Shown here in pieces: positions 4,908 through 12,490 of a stretch of DNA of 17,677 nucleotides. This DNA is from Streptosporangiaceae bacterium (GTDB lineage: Bacteria; Actinomycetota; Actinomycetes; Streptosporangiales; Streptosporangiaceae), in the NCBI GenBank assembly GCA_030050125.1, contig JASIJN010000536.1:1-17677 (forward strand), in the 5' to 3' direction. Under the pieces are notes generated by a model. The model was not told where the DNA came from. It worked only from the letters and a program-made list of their open reading frames with translations, and ran no database searches. The position numbers and the translations under genes were made by a program. Numbering within the stretch: the first letter of the stretch is position 1; each line of letters opens with the position of its first letter.

Positions 4908-7748
4908 ATGTCAGCAGGAAATAACCAGCGTGGTCCGGGCGTGCGCGTTCTCATCAGTGGAGCCCTGGTATTGGGATTGGCCGCGGTGGGTGGCGCCGTT
5001 GCTGCCGCGACCACACCCAGCTCATCGTGGCTATGGCGGACCGGGGGCGCTGCGGTTGGCGCGGCCCTGGGGCTGGCTGCCGCTATCGCAGCGGACCGGG
5101 TTCGTCAGCGCCACGAGGCTAAGGCGGCTGCGATGCGTGCCCGGGACGCGGTTCTGGAGACGCTTCTCGTCGATGTGGCTGGCGATCGCAGTGTCTTTGA
5201 CGTATTGCTGGCTACCGGCACTCAGCCGGCTCCGTTCCGGGGCCGACGGGATGACCTGGCCCGGCTCGAGCGGTGGTGGGAAGAGCGCAAGCAGCCGGTC
5301 GCGGTGGTGACCGGCGCCGCGGGGGTCGGCAAGACCAGGCTGGTCACTGAGTTCGCCCAGAGCAGGAGCGCACCATGGATGAGCGGGTGGCTCAGCGAGG
5401 GGCGCGGCGCGGAAGCGGTGGCGGCCATCCGGGCCTGCGGTGACCCGGCGCTGATCCTGGTAGATGACGCCGACCAGCGGCCGGACTTGGCTGACCTGCT
5501 GGCAAGCCTGAAAACCAATCCTGGCACCAGGCCGGAGGTGCGGGTCATTCTGATTAGCCGCGCCGCGGGCCTGGCGGGCCAGATGGCGCCCGAATTGAAG
5601 GATCGGCACCGCGGGCTGATAGACGGCATCCGTGAACTGCCGCTGGGCCGATTCGGCGGTGCTGATGACAGGGCCCGCTGGTTCGGTGAAGCGGTACGGG
5701 CCTACGCCAAGGCGCGTCAGGTGCCGCCGCCGGACCTGCCCGCTCACCTTGGCGGCTACGTCACGGACCCAGCTGAGCCGATTCTCACCCTGCATGCGCA
5801 CGCGCTGCTCGCGGTGCTGGACTCGGAGTTTTCGCGGCCCATGAGGCCCCGTGCTGAAGCGATGCCTTTCGATCAGATCGCCGCGGCGTTGTTCGCCCAT
5901 GAACAGCAACGCTGGCTCAGCTCGGCGCGTCGCCTTGAATTTGGCTTAACCGACCTGACGAGCGCTGTCCAAGCTCAAGCGATCGCGGCTCTGCTGCTGG
6001 CCGGGCCCAATGACTGGGAGCAGGCCGAAGCGGCGCTGCGTCGCGTTCCCGAACTTAGCGAAGCCCAGGCGGAGCGACGGGGAAACATCCTCCGATGGGT
6101 TGCCCACCTTTACCCCGGTGACCCGCCATGGCCGATCCAGATCAAACCCGACATGCTGGCCGAGTGGTTTGCCGTTACCCAGCTCGCCCAGAGCCCAGGC
6201 TTGGCGGGTCCGCAGCAACTGATGACCCCGGCCCAAAAGGACACACTGCTGGTGGTCATGGCCAAAGCCAGCGATCATGTGGCCCAAGCAGTCAAACTGT
6301 TCGCTGATATCGTCGCGAGCGATCCCTCCGGCTTGGCCGAGGCGGCCATCACGGCCGCTCTGACGGCCTCCACAGGCCGCCAGGCGCTTGACGGCGAGCT
6401 TGCCAGCCTGATCTGCCGGACCACCTGGTCAGCGGACACTCTGGGACGGATCGAGGAAAAGCTGACCAGTCAGCTGCCTCGAACCTGGGAGGCTGTCGCC
6501 GAAGCCCGGGTCAAGATCGCCCGAGCCGGCCCAGACACAACCCGCCTCGCCACAGCATTGAGCACCTACAGCATCCGCCTTGTTGAAACTGGCCGGTACC
6601 AGGAGGCGCTGGCCGCGGCGGAGGAATCCGCCGGCATGTGGCGGCAGCTCGCCCGCGACGACCCCGCCCACCAGCCCGACCTCGCCGCAACACTGAACAA
6701 CCTCAGCGTCCGCCGTGCGGAACTCGGCCGGTCCCAGGAGGCGCTGGCCGCGGCAGAGGAATCCATCGGCATGTGGCGGCGGCTCGCCCGGGACAACCCC
6801 GTCCAGCAGCCCGACCTCGCCTCGGCAGTGAATAACTGCAGCGCCCGCTTTGGGGACCTCGGCCGGTACCAGGAGGCGCTGGCCGCGGGGCAGGAAGCCG
6901 CCGGCATGTGGCGGCAGCTCGCCCGCGACGACCCCGCCCACCAGCCCAACCTCGCCGCAACACTGAGCAACCTCAGCATCCGCCTTTCGGACCTCGGCCG
7001 CGACCAGGAGGCACTGGCTCCTGCGGAGGAGTCCGTCGACATAAGGCGGCAGCTCGCCCGCGACAACCGCGCTTACCAGCCCGACCTGGCCTCAGCACTG
7101 AATATCCTCGGCAACCGCCTGGCGGACCTCGGCCGCTACCAGCAGGCGCTGGCCGCGGCGCAAGAAGCCGTCAGCATGTGGCGGCAGCTCGCCCGGGACA
7201 ACCCCGCCAACCAGTACAACCTCGCCGAGGCACTGGGCAACTTCGGCACCCGCCTTGGGCAGCTGGGCCGCGATGAGGAGGCGCTGGCCGCCGCCGAGGA
7301 AGACATCGGCTTGTGGCAGCAGCTCACCCAGGACAACACCATCTATCTGCCCAGCCTCGCCACCGTGGTGGACAACCTCGGAGTCTTTCTGGGGCGGCTC
7401 AGCAGAAGCCTCGAGGCGGTGGCCGCCGCGGAGGAGGCCGTCGGCATGTGGCGGCCGATCGCCCGCGACAACCACGTCCACCAGCCCCGCCTCGCCAAAG
7501 CGCTGGGTCACCTGGGCCTCTTTTTGAGGGAGGTGGGCCGCGGCAGGGAGGCGCTGGTTGCCGATGAAGAAGCCGTCGAATTGTGGCGGAGCCTCGCCCG
7601 GAGCTACCCCGACCAATATCAAGACACCTATAACCGCAAACTTGCCGAATTCCGTCGCACTCTGGACCTGCAGCAGCAGGAAACGGCGAGCATTCTATTG
7701 CACCTCGCCGACAGCAGTCTCGACGGGGATCAGCCACGGCACAGTTGA
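4908..7748 (+). CDS. membrane-anchored STAND-type NTPase with eight TPR units
   Basis: 946-residue protein. The ATG at 4908 has a strong GGGGGGAGA ribosome binding site ending 2 nt upstream; an in-frame TTG at 4836 lacks one. Two hydrophobic segments (about 13-34 and 45-62) form a membrane hairpin, followed by a basic helix. An FRGR motif (110-113) leads into a P-loop NTPase: Walker A GAAGVGKT (136-143), Walker B ALILVDDAD (181-189), and VRVILISR (211-218) as sensor strand. This order is that of STAND ATPases, which oligomerise when their sensor domain binds a trigger. The C-terminus (562-921) is eight consecutive 45-residue TPR units (GRYQEALAAAEES, MWRQLARD and DLAATLNNLS in unit 1), a protein-binding superhelix that is the likely sensor. 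No catalytic effector domain is visible apart from the membrane hairpin. Residue 347 is encoded by a rare TTA (5946-5948). Possible roles are signalling or phage defence; the function is not known. Confidence 0.8.
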   Translation: MSAGNNQRGPGVRVLISGALVLGLAAVGGAVAAATTPSSSWLWRTGGAAVGAALGLAAAIAADRVRQRHEAKAAAMRARDAVLETLLVDVAGDRSVFDVLLATGTQPAPFRGRRDDLARLERWWEERKQPVAVVTGAAGVGKTRLVTEFAQSRSAPWMSGWLSEGRGAEAVAAIRACGDPALILVDDADQRPDLADLLASLKTNPGTRPEVRVILISRAAGLAGQMAPELKDRHRGLIDGIRELPLGRFGGADDRARWFGEAVRAYAKARQVPPPDLPAHLGGYVTDPAEPILTLHAHALLAVLDSEFSRPMRPRAEAMPFDQIAAALFAHEQQRWLSSARRLEFGLTDLTSAVQAQAIAALLLAGPNDWEQAEAALRRVPELSEAQAERRGNILRWVAHLYPGDPPWPIQIKPDMLAEWFAVTQLAQSPGLAGPQQLMTPAQKDTLLVVMAKASDHVAQAVKLFADIVASDPSGLAEAAITAALTASTGRQALDGELASLICRTTWSADTLGRIEEKLTSQLPRTWEAVAEARVKIARAGPDTTRLATALSTYSIRLVETGRYQEALAAAEESAGMWRQLARDDPAHQPDLAATLNNLSVRRAELGRSQEALAAAEESIGMWRRLARDNPVQQPDLASAVNNCSARFGDLGRYQEALAAGQEAAGMWRQLARDDPAHQPNLAATLSNLSIRLSDLGRDQEALAPAEESVDIRRQLARDNRAYQPDLASALNILGNRLADLGRYQQALAAAQEAVSMWRQLARDNPANQYNLAEALGNFGTRLGQLGRDEEALAAAEEDIGLWQQLTQDNTIYLPSLATVVDNLGVFLGRLSRSLEAVAAAEEAVGMWRPIARDNHVHQPRLAKALGHLGLFLREVGRGREALVADEEAVELWRSLARSYPDQYQDTYNRKLAEFRRTLDLQQQETASILLHLADSSLDGDQPRHS
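6591..7670 (+). repeat. eight tandem 135-bp coding repeats (TPR units)
   Basis: Units begin at 6591, 6726, 6861, 6996, 7131, 7266, 7401 and 7536, all exactly 135 bp (45 codons), with no indel between them. Units 1 and 3 are nearly identical over their central part: 6631-6690 and 6901-6960 differ at one base. The later units (6-8) are more diverged. Repeats stay in frame and lie inside the NTPase gene, so they are protein repeats rather than a CRISPR or a non-coding satellite. Confidence 0.9.
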
Positions 7749-7766
7749 CAGCAGCCGGCCTGGCCG

Positions 7767-7790
7767 GCCCGGGTCGTTCACGACCCGGGC
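7767..7790 (+). terminator. strong hairpin terminator after the STAND gene
   Basis: GCCCGGGTCG (7767-7776), loop TTCA, CGACCCGGGC (7781-7790): a perfect 10-bp GC-rich stem with a tetraloop, 18 nt after the stop codon. A second inverted repeat, GCCGGCC-T-GGCCGGC at 7754-7768, overlaps its left arm. No T-run follows, which is usual in high-GC actinomycetes. It probably separates the NTPase transcript from the MFS gene. Confidence 0.65.
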
Positions 7791-7832
7791 TCCGGCGGGC
7801 GGGTTCCGGGCGAGGCTGGTGACATCCCTGAC

Positions 7833-9059
7833 ATGCGCTCAATCGATTTCTGGAAATACTGGCTAGGGCAACTTCTATCCAACTTCGGAAGCGCCTTCGT
7901 CACGTTTGCCACCCCGCTGCTTGTTTACCGCCTGACGGGCTCGGCGGTGAATCTCTCGCTAGCCGCCGTGTTCTCGTTCCTGCCGTACATCCTGTTCGGG
8001 CTCACTATCGGCACCCTCGTCGACAGGGTCCGGCGCAAGAAGCTCATGATAACGACCGACATAGCTCGTGGCGCCATGCTGGCCACGATACCAATCCTCA
8101 GCCTGGCCGGACTGCTGAGCGTATGGTGGCTCTACGCCGTCGCGTTTGTTAACGGCACGCTCTCGATCGCCTTCCGGGGAGCCGAATTCGCGGCCATCAA
8201 GAGCATCGTGCCCGAGAGCATGCTACTGACCGCCAATGCACGCATACAGTCGAGCTTCCAGGCCGCGCAGTTTATCGGTCCTGTGTTAGGCGGCCTGATG
8301 GTCGGCGCCGGTCTATCTATACCGGCGGTCTTCACCATCACCGCCCTCACGTATCTCATCTCCGCTGTGTCGCTGGCCCTGATACAGACCGACTTCAAAG
8401 GAGCCCCACCCCCGGTAAAGAAACGGCTTCGGGTCGAGATAATGGAGGGCCTCCGTTTTATATTCCGGAACCCCGTCCTACGCAACATCAGCATGCTCAC
8501 CGCTCTGGTGAATTTCTTCGCGGGGGCCATCTGGGCCGAGCTGGTCATCTTCGCCAAGTATCAGTACGGCGCCTCCGACGCGCACATCGCGGTGCTGTAC
8601 GCGTGCCAGCCGCTCGGCGCCTGCATCCTGACCTTCCTGGCCGCGCGCACTCGCCGTTACGTATCCTTCAGCGTGGCAACACTTGGTGCGTTGATGTCTT
8701 ATGGTGCCCTTATCTTCCTGGCTTCCCTCCTGCGCGGTTACTGGGCCGCCATCCCGGTCTGGACCGTCGCCGGCGGCCTGCCCTTTTCCTTCAGCGTCCA
8801 CACGGTCTCGCTGCGGCAGAAAATCGTGCCTGACCACCTGTTGGGCAGGGTGATGACGGCCACCCAGACCATCGCGTGGTGCGGGCTTCCGGCCGGAGCG
8901 GTCGTCGGCGGGCTCGCGATCACCGCGACGCACAACGTGTCATTGGTCTATGCGGCGGTCGGGCTGATGATCTTCATGATCACCTCCGTGTTCTGGTTCA
9001 CCGCGCTCGGCCACGCTGACCAGTTCCTCAACCCGGCGGAGGAGGGCGCGCCTGCCTGA
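7833..9059 (+). CDS. MFS efflux transporter
   Basis: 408-residue major facilitator of the small-molecule (macrolide/siderophore exporter-like) type. It opens with the FWKYWLGQLLSNFGSAF segment typical of these exporters and shows about 12 hydrophobic spans. The motif-A loop between spans 2 and 3 is GTLVDRVRRKK (60-70), with the conserved Asp64 and basic cluster. A second loop, DFKGAPPPVKKRLRVEI, marks the cytoplasmic hinge between the two six-helix halves. Such proteins use the proton gradient to export drugs or metabolites; the substrate is unknown. The ribosome binding site is weak (GAGG about 15 nt upstream). Codon use is unlike the neighbours: I count seven ATA isoleucine codons and a TTA leucine at 8286-8288 (residue 152), suggesting recent transfer or bldA-type control. 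The gene lies between the NTPase gene and the NTase/XRE pair, separated by a hairpin from the former. Confidence 0.88.
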   Translation: MRSIDFWKYWLGQLLSNFGSAFVTFATPLLVYRLTGSAVNLSLAAVFSFLPYILFGLTIGTLVDRVRRKKLMITTDIARGAMLATIPILSLAGLLSVWWLYAVAFVNGTLSIAFRGAEFAAIKSIVPESMLLTANARIQSSFQAAQFIGPVLGGLMVGAGLSIPAVFTITALTYLISAVSLALIQTDFKGAPPPVKKRLRVEIMEGLRFIFRNPVLRNISMLTALVNFFAGAIWAELVIFAKYQYGASDAHIAVLYACQPLGACILTFLAARTRRYVSFSVATLGALMSYGALIFLASLLRGYWAAIPVWTVAGGLPFSFSVHTVSLRQKIVPDHLLGRVMTATQTIAWCGLPAGAVVGGLAITATHNVSLVYAAVGLMIFMITSVFWFTALGHADQFLNPAEEGAPA

Positions 9060-9089
9060 GTCAACCGCAGACAGCCGCTCACCATGAAT

Positions 9090-9113
9090 TATCACATCTG
9101 ATATCATGGAGAG
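9090..9113 (+). promoter_or_regulatory. leaderless promoter/operator of the NTase-XRE module
   Basis: The short region before ATG 9114 is AT-rich. TATCA (9090-9094) and TGATA (9099-9103) form an inverted repeat around CATC, and TGATATCA (9099-9106) is itself a perfect 8-bp palindrome. TATCAT (9102-9107) matches the TANNNT -10 and ends 7 nt before the ATG, the spacing of leaderless transcripts. The inverted repeats overlap the -10, so a repressor bound there, plausibly the XRE partner, would block transcription. Confidence 0.5.
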
Positions 9114-9845
9114 ATGCCGGAGGAGCTTCCGGGTCAACGTTGGCCACAGGCTGACTCTCTCGCCGACGCCAGCCCCGAACTGCTGGCCGTCCTGGAGTCC
9201 GCGTCGCGCTTGCAGCAGTTGGTTCCTGACGCCGTTCTTGTCGGAGGCTCGGCGGCGGCCTTGTATGCGGGCCACCGGGATTCCTACGATCATGATCACG
9301 TTCTCGCGGACTTGCGGGAGCGGTTCGACGTTGTACTGGATGCTCTCGAATCCGAAGGCGGGTGGGTAACCAACCGGGTGGTTCCGGGGAAGATCATCCT
9401 CGGCCAGCTCGGGGATATCGAGGCCGGCGTTCGCCAGATGATCCGGACCCGGCCACTGGAAACCGCGCGGGTCGTGCTTCCGTCAGGACGTGTGCTGACG
9501 GTTCCCACGGCAGAGGAGACGCTTCGGATCAAGGGATTCCTGATCGTGCGGCGCAACCAGACCCGTGACTACCTGGATGTCGCCGCCCTGGCCGATCGCT
9601 ACGGCATCCTCGGGGCAGCACAGGTACTGGCCCGGATCGACGACTACTACGCCGACCAGCACGGCGAGGGCCGGGGCGTTGCCGCACAGCTAGTCCGCCA
9701 GCTTGCCGATCCTCGTCCAAAAGACTCATCGGTGACAAGGCAACTAGACGCGTATCGCAACCTGGCGTCCCGCTGGACCGACTGGGGCGAGGTGCGATCG
9801 GTATGCGGTCAGCTGGCCGCCGACATGCTCGAAGCAGAGGTGTAG
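9114..9845 (+). CDS. AbiEii-like nucleotidyltransferase (putative toxin)
   Basis: 243-residue protein of the nucleotidyltransferase AbiEii/AbiGii family. The NTase signature is clear: LVGGSAAALYAGHRDSYDHD (42-61) holds the GGS phosphate-binding turn (44-46), R55/S57, and the metal-binding Asp pair D59 and D61. The second family block LRIKGFLIVRRNQTRDYLDV (137-156) supplies K140 and the RD..D pattern (R151, D152, D155). Known members transfer nucleotides to RNA or protein targets and stop growth when freed of their antitoxin. The ATG at 9114 is 7 nt after a -10 box; GGAG at 9108 is too close to act as a Shine-Dalgarno. The XRE gene starts 3 nt after its stop, so the pair forms one operon. Classical AbiE has the antitoxin gene first; here the order is reversed. 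It might instead be a housekeeping NTase with its own regulator. Confidence 0.8.
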   Translation: MPEELPGQRWPQADSLADASPELLAVLESASRLQQLVPDAVLVGGSAAALYAGHRDSYDHDHVLADLRERFDVVLDALESEGGWVTNRVVPGKIILGQLGDIEAGVRQMIRTRPLETARVVLPSGRVLTVPTAEETLRIKGFLIVRRNQTRDYLDVAALADRYGILGAAQVLARIDDYYADQHGEGRGVAAQLVRQLADPRPKDSSVTRQLDAYRNLASRWTDWGEVRSVCGQLAADMLEAEV

Positions 9846-9848
9846 CTC

Positions 9849-10298
9849 GTGGCACTGGCATTCCGCAACCTGGCCATTACGCCTGAAGCCCCCGTTTCGC
9901 AGTGGCCGACCGAGGCTGTGCTGACCGCGCTCGAACGGGGCGACCTGGCCGACTGGCACCGGATCGTTGTCGCTGTAAGGGCTGATCCCTGGGGAAAGAC
10001 TGCGCGGCAGGTGGAAGAGGTGCTCAGCTACTCACGCCCCTATGGCATCGCCGAAGCCATGCAGACGGCGCTGTCCCGTGCCCGTGAACAGGCCGAGGCA
10101 CGCGAGCGCGCAGCGGTCGCCGCCGAAATCAGGGAAGCTGTCGCGCGCTCGGGACTGAGCCGGGCGGACTTCGCATCCCGGATCGGGACCTCCGCCTCGC
10201 GGCTGTCCACCTATACCTCCGGGAAGGTGACCCCCTCGGCAACCCTCATGCTCCGGATCCGCCATGCAGCTGACCGGCAATCGCGCAGGGAGGGCTGA
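9849..10298 (+). CDS. XRE-family HTH protein, putative antitoxin of the NTase
   Basis: 149-residue protein with two parts. Residues 18-80 form a helical domain (W19 through VLTALERGDLADWHRIV and DPWGKTARQVEE) of no family I can name with certainty. Residues 92-140 are a Cro/CI-type helix-turn-helix (EIREAVARSGLSRADFASRI followed by TSASRLSTYTSGKVTPS), so it should bind DNA, probably the palindromic site at 9090-9106. The GTG start is 3 nt after the NTase stop, with GAGGTG (9837-9842) inside the NTase gene as ribosome binding site. The close coupling suggests a toxin-antitoxin or self-regulating pair in which the N-terminal domain may contact the NTase; that contact is an inference. A short hairpin follows the stop. 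Confidence 0.75.
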   Translation: MALAFRNLAITPEAPVSQWPTEAVLTALERGDLADWHRIVVAVRADPWGKTARQVEEVLSYSRPYGIAEAMQTALSRAREQAEARERAAVAAEIREAVARSGLSRADFASRIGTSASRLSTYTSGKVTPSATLMLRIRHAADRQSRREG

Positions 10299-10303
10299 TC
10301 GAC

Positions 10304-10317
10304 CCCGGCCGTCCGGG
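10304..10317 (+). terminator. small GC hairpin after the NTase-XRE pair
   Basis: CCCGG (10304-10308), loop CCGT, CCGGG (10313-10317), only 5 nt after the XRE stop. The stem is 5 bp of pure G-C without a T-run. It plausibly ends the two-gene transcript. Confidence 0.4.
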
Positions 10318-10419
10318 CAGCGCGACCTGGTGACCGCGCCGGGCTCCTCCCCCCGCGAGCGGGCCCGCGACCGCGAATCGCTGCTGGCTACGGCGGGAAA
10401 TCGCCGGCGAACGCAGCTT

Positions 10420-10497
10420 CTGACTGAAAATAGTGTTAGCGGCCGAACGGCGCTCGCAGACCTTGGCCACGGAACGAGCATCCCCGGAGAGGGGCTG
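10420..10497 (+). promoter_or_regulatory. candidate promoter and ribosome binding site of the aldolase/SDR gene
   Basis: In the otherwise GC-rich 200-bp gap, an AT-rich patch at 10420-10438 contains TAGTGT (10431-10436), a TANNNT -10 candidate, about 60 nt before the ATG at 10498. No convincing -35 is seen. GGAGAGG at 10486-10492 is a good Shine-Dalgarno and decides the start codon. The rest of the gap (10318-10419) shows nothing I recognise. Confidence 0.4.
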
Positions 10498-12474
10498 ATG
10501 GACAGCAGATGGGACGCCGAGCGGGCGGCGGAGCACGTCGGGGATCTGGCTCTGCGGGTCTACAGCTCTAGGCTGATCGGCGAAGACCGGTCGCTGGTGC
10601 TGTACGGCGGCGGGAACACCTCGGTGAAGATCCGTGCCGCCAATTTTCTCGGCGAGGAGGAAGACCTTCTCTACGTCAAGGGCACAGGGCTCAACCTGGA
10701 CGACATCACCGAGGAAGGCTTCGCCCCGGTCCGGTTGCGCCACCTGACCGCGCTGGCTGCGCTTGCGGAGTTGCCTGATGTGGAGATGGCCAGGCAACTG
10801 CGGCTGGCTACGGTCGAGCCGACCGCGCCGGCGCCGTCGGTCGAAGCGATCCTCCACGCGGTCTTGCCGTTCAGGTTCGTGGATCACGCGCACGCGGATT
10901 CGGTGATCGCGCTGACCAATACGCCTTCCGGTGCGGCGCACGTTCAGGCGGCTTACGGCAGCACCGTGGTGGTTGTCCCGTATGTGATGCCGGGCTTCGA
11001 GCTGGCCAGGGTGGTGGCCAGGATCGTGGCCGACGGCCTAGGGCCGCAGGTCACAGGGTTGATCTTGCCGAGCCATGGCCTGTTCTCATTCGCCGACAGC
11101 GCTCGTGAGAGCTACGAGCGGCTGATCGGGCTGGTCACCATCGCGGAGGACTACCTCAGGCAGCACGACGCGTGGAACATCGCGGCGCCGTCTGGCCCGG
11201 TTCCCGCACCCGCCGGCCCGGCCATCGCGCAGTTGCGTCAGCGGATGTCGGCGCTGGCTGGCCTGCCCATGCTGCTCAGCCAGCGCCCGGATCGGCTGGC
11301 TGCCGACTTCGCGCGCCGCGGCGACGTCGCTCGCCTGTCGCAGCAGGGGCCGGCCACGCCCGATCACGTCATCCGCACCAAGCGGGTGCCGTTGCTCGGC
11401 CGGGATGTCGACGGCTTTGCCGCGGACTACCGGGACTACTTCGCGCGGCACGCCGCCGAGCATCCGGATGGGCCGGGCCTGCGGATGCTCGACCCGGTGC
11501 CGCGGCTGCTCCTGGATCCCGAGCTCGGGCTGTGCACGGCCGGGAGGTCTGCGGGTGAGATGGCCGCGGCCGCCGAGATCTATCACCATACGATCGAGGT
11601 GATCTTGCGGGCAGAGGCGCTGGAGCGCTGGCAAGCGCTCACCGCTACGCAGATATTCCAGGTCGAGTACTGGGATCTCGAGCAGGCCAAGCTCCGCCGG
11701 GAAGGCCCCGAGCCCGAACTCGCCGGAGAGGTAGCCGTGGTCGCCGGCGCTGCCTCAGGCATCGGCCGGGCTTGTGCGCAGGCCCTGGCCGCGGCGGGTG
11801 CGGCGGTGTGCGGGATCGACCTCAACCCGGCCGTCGGCGGCATGGCGCCCGGTCCTGGGTATATCGGCATCACCTGCGACGTGACCCGCGGTGATCAGGT
11901 GCAGGGGGCGATCGAGCGAGCGGCGTGCGAGTTCGGCGGCATCGACATGCTCGTGCTGTCGGCCGGGGTGTTTCCGCCCTCCGCCCCGATCGGCACGCTG
12001 TCCGCGGCGGACTGGTCGGCGGCGTTCGCGGTCAACGCCGATGCCGCGCTCACCACGATGCGCGCGGCCTATCCGTACCTGCGGCTCGCGCCGCGCGGCG
12101 GCCGGGTGGTCGTCATCGCGTCGAAGAATGTGCTGGCACCAGGCCCGGGTGCCGCCGCTTACTCGGCCTCGAAGGCCGCTCTGACCCAACTCGCCAGGGT
12201 GGCGGCGCTGGAGTGGGGAGCCGACAAGATCCGCGTGAACATGCTTCATCCGAACGCGGTCTTCGACACCGGCCTGTGGACCGAGGAAGTCATCGCGCAA
12301 CGCGCCGCCGCCTACGGCATCAGCCCAGCCGAATACCGCACTCGCAACGTGCTGGGCACCGAAGTGCGCAGCACGGACGTGGCGGCGCTCGCCGCCGCCA
12401 TGTGCGGCCCGCTTTTCGCCAAGGTGACCGGCGCGCAGCTACCGGTCGACGGCGGCAACGAGCGCGTCATATAG
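10498..12474 (+). CDS. bifunctional class II aldolase/short-chain dehydrogenase
   Basis: 658-residue cytoplasmic fusion protein of the YuxG/rhamnulose-phosphate-aldolase-dehydrogenase type. The ATG at 10498 follows GGAGAGG; the frame runs open from 10264 but that part overlaps the XRE gene. The aldolase domain (about 1-230) has YGGGNTSVKI (36-45), the zinc pair H130 and H132 in DHAHADS, and the third histidine H193 in PSHG. The C-terminal SDR domain (about 410-658) has the dinucleotide motif AGAASGIGR (416-424), D441 at the end of strand 2 (NAD preferred), S542, and the catalytic Y555 and K559 of YSASK. The family cleaves a ketose-1-phosphate into glycerone phosphate and an aldehyde, then oxidises or reduces the product; L-rhamnose or another 6-deoxy sugar is the usual substrate. 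No kinase or isomerase is next to it, so it may be recruited to another pathway, perhaps 5-deoxy sugar or methylthio salvage. Confidence 0.88.
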   Translation: MDSRWDAERAAEHVGDLALRVYSSRLIGEDRSLVLYGGGNTSVKIRAANFLGEEEDLLYVKGTGLNLDDITEEGFAPVRLRHLTALAALAELPDVEMARQLRLATVEPTAPAPSVEAILHAVLPFRFVDHAHADSVIALTNTPSGAAHVQAAYGSTVVVVPYVMPGFELARVVARIVADGLGPQVTGLILPSHGLFSFADSARESYERLIGLVTIAEDYLRQHDAWNIAAPSGPVPAPAGPAIAQLRQRMSALAGLPMLLSQRPDRLAADFARRGDVARLSQQGPATPDHVIRTKRVPLLGRDVDGFAADYRDYFARHAAEHPDGPGLRMLDPVPRLLLDPELGLCTAGRSAGEMAAAAEIYHHTIEVILRAEALERWQALTATQIFQVEYWDLEQAKLRREGPEPELAGEVAVVAGAASGIGRACAQALAAAGAAVCGIDLNPAVGGMAPGPGYIGITCDVTRGDQVQGAIERAACEFGGIDMLVLSAGVFPPSAPIGTLSAADWSAAFAVNADAALTTMRAAYPYLRLAPRGGRVVVIASKNVLAPGPGAAAYSASKAALTQLARVAALEWGADKIRVNMLHPNAVFDTGLWTEEVIAQRAAAYGISPAEYRTRNVLGTEVRSTDVAALAAAMCGPLFAKVTGAQLPVDGGNERVI

Positions 12475-12490
12475 CTCAGCTGTGCTGCGG

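Noticed and set aside
5031..5909. 292-codon reverse open frame
   Set aside because: It is antisense to the NTPase domain of the STAND gene and has no motif of its own.
6429..7622. Several reverse frames with repeated peptides
   Set aside because: They mirror the eight in-frame TPR units on the forward strand; the repeats force the shadow frames to be repetitive.
6591..7670. Tandem repeats considered as a CRISPR or satellite
   Set aside because: The period is 135 bp without spacers, always in frame, and encodes TPR helices.
10264..10497. N-terminal extension of the aldolase/SDR protein
   Set aside because: It overlaps the XRE gene, has no ribosome binding site, and the family begins near the ATG at 10498.
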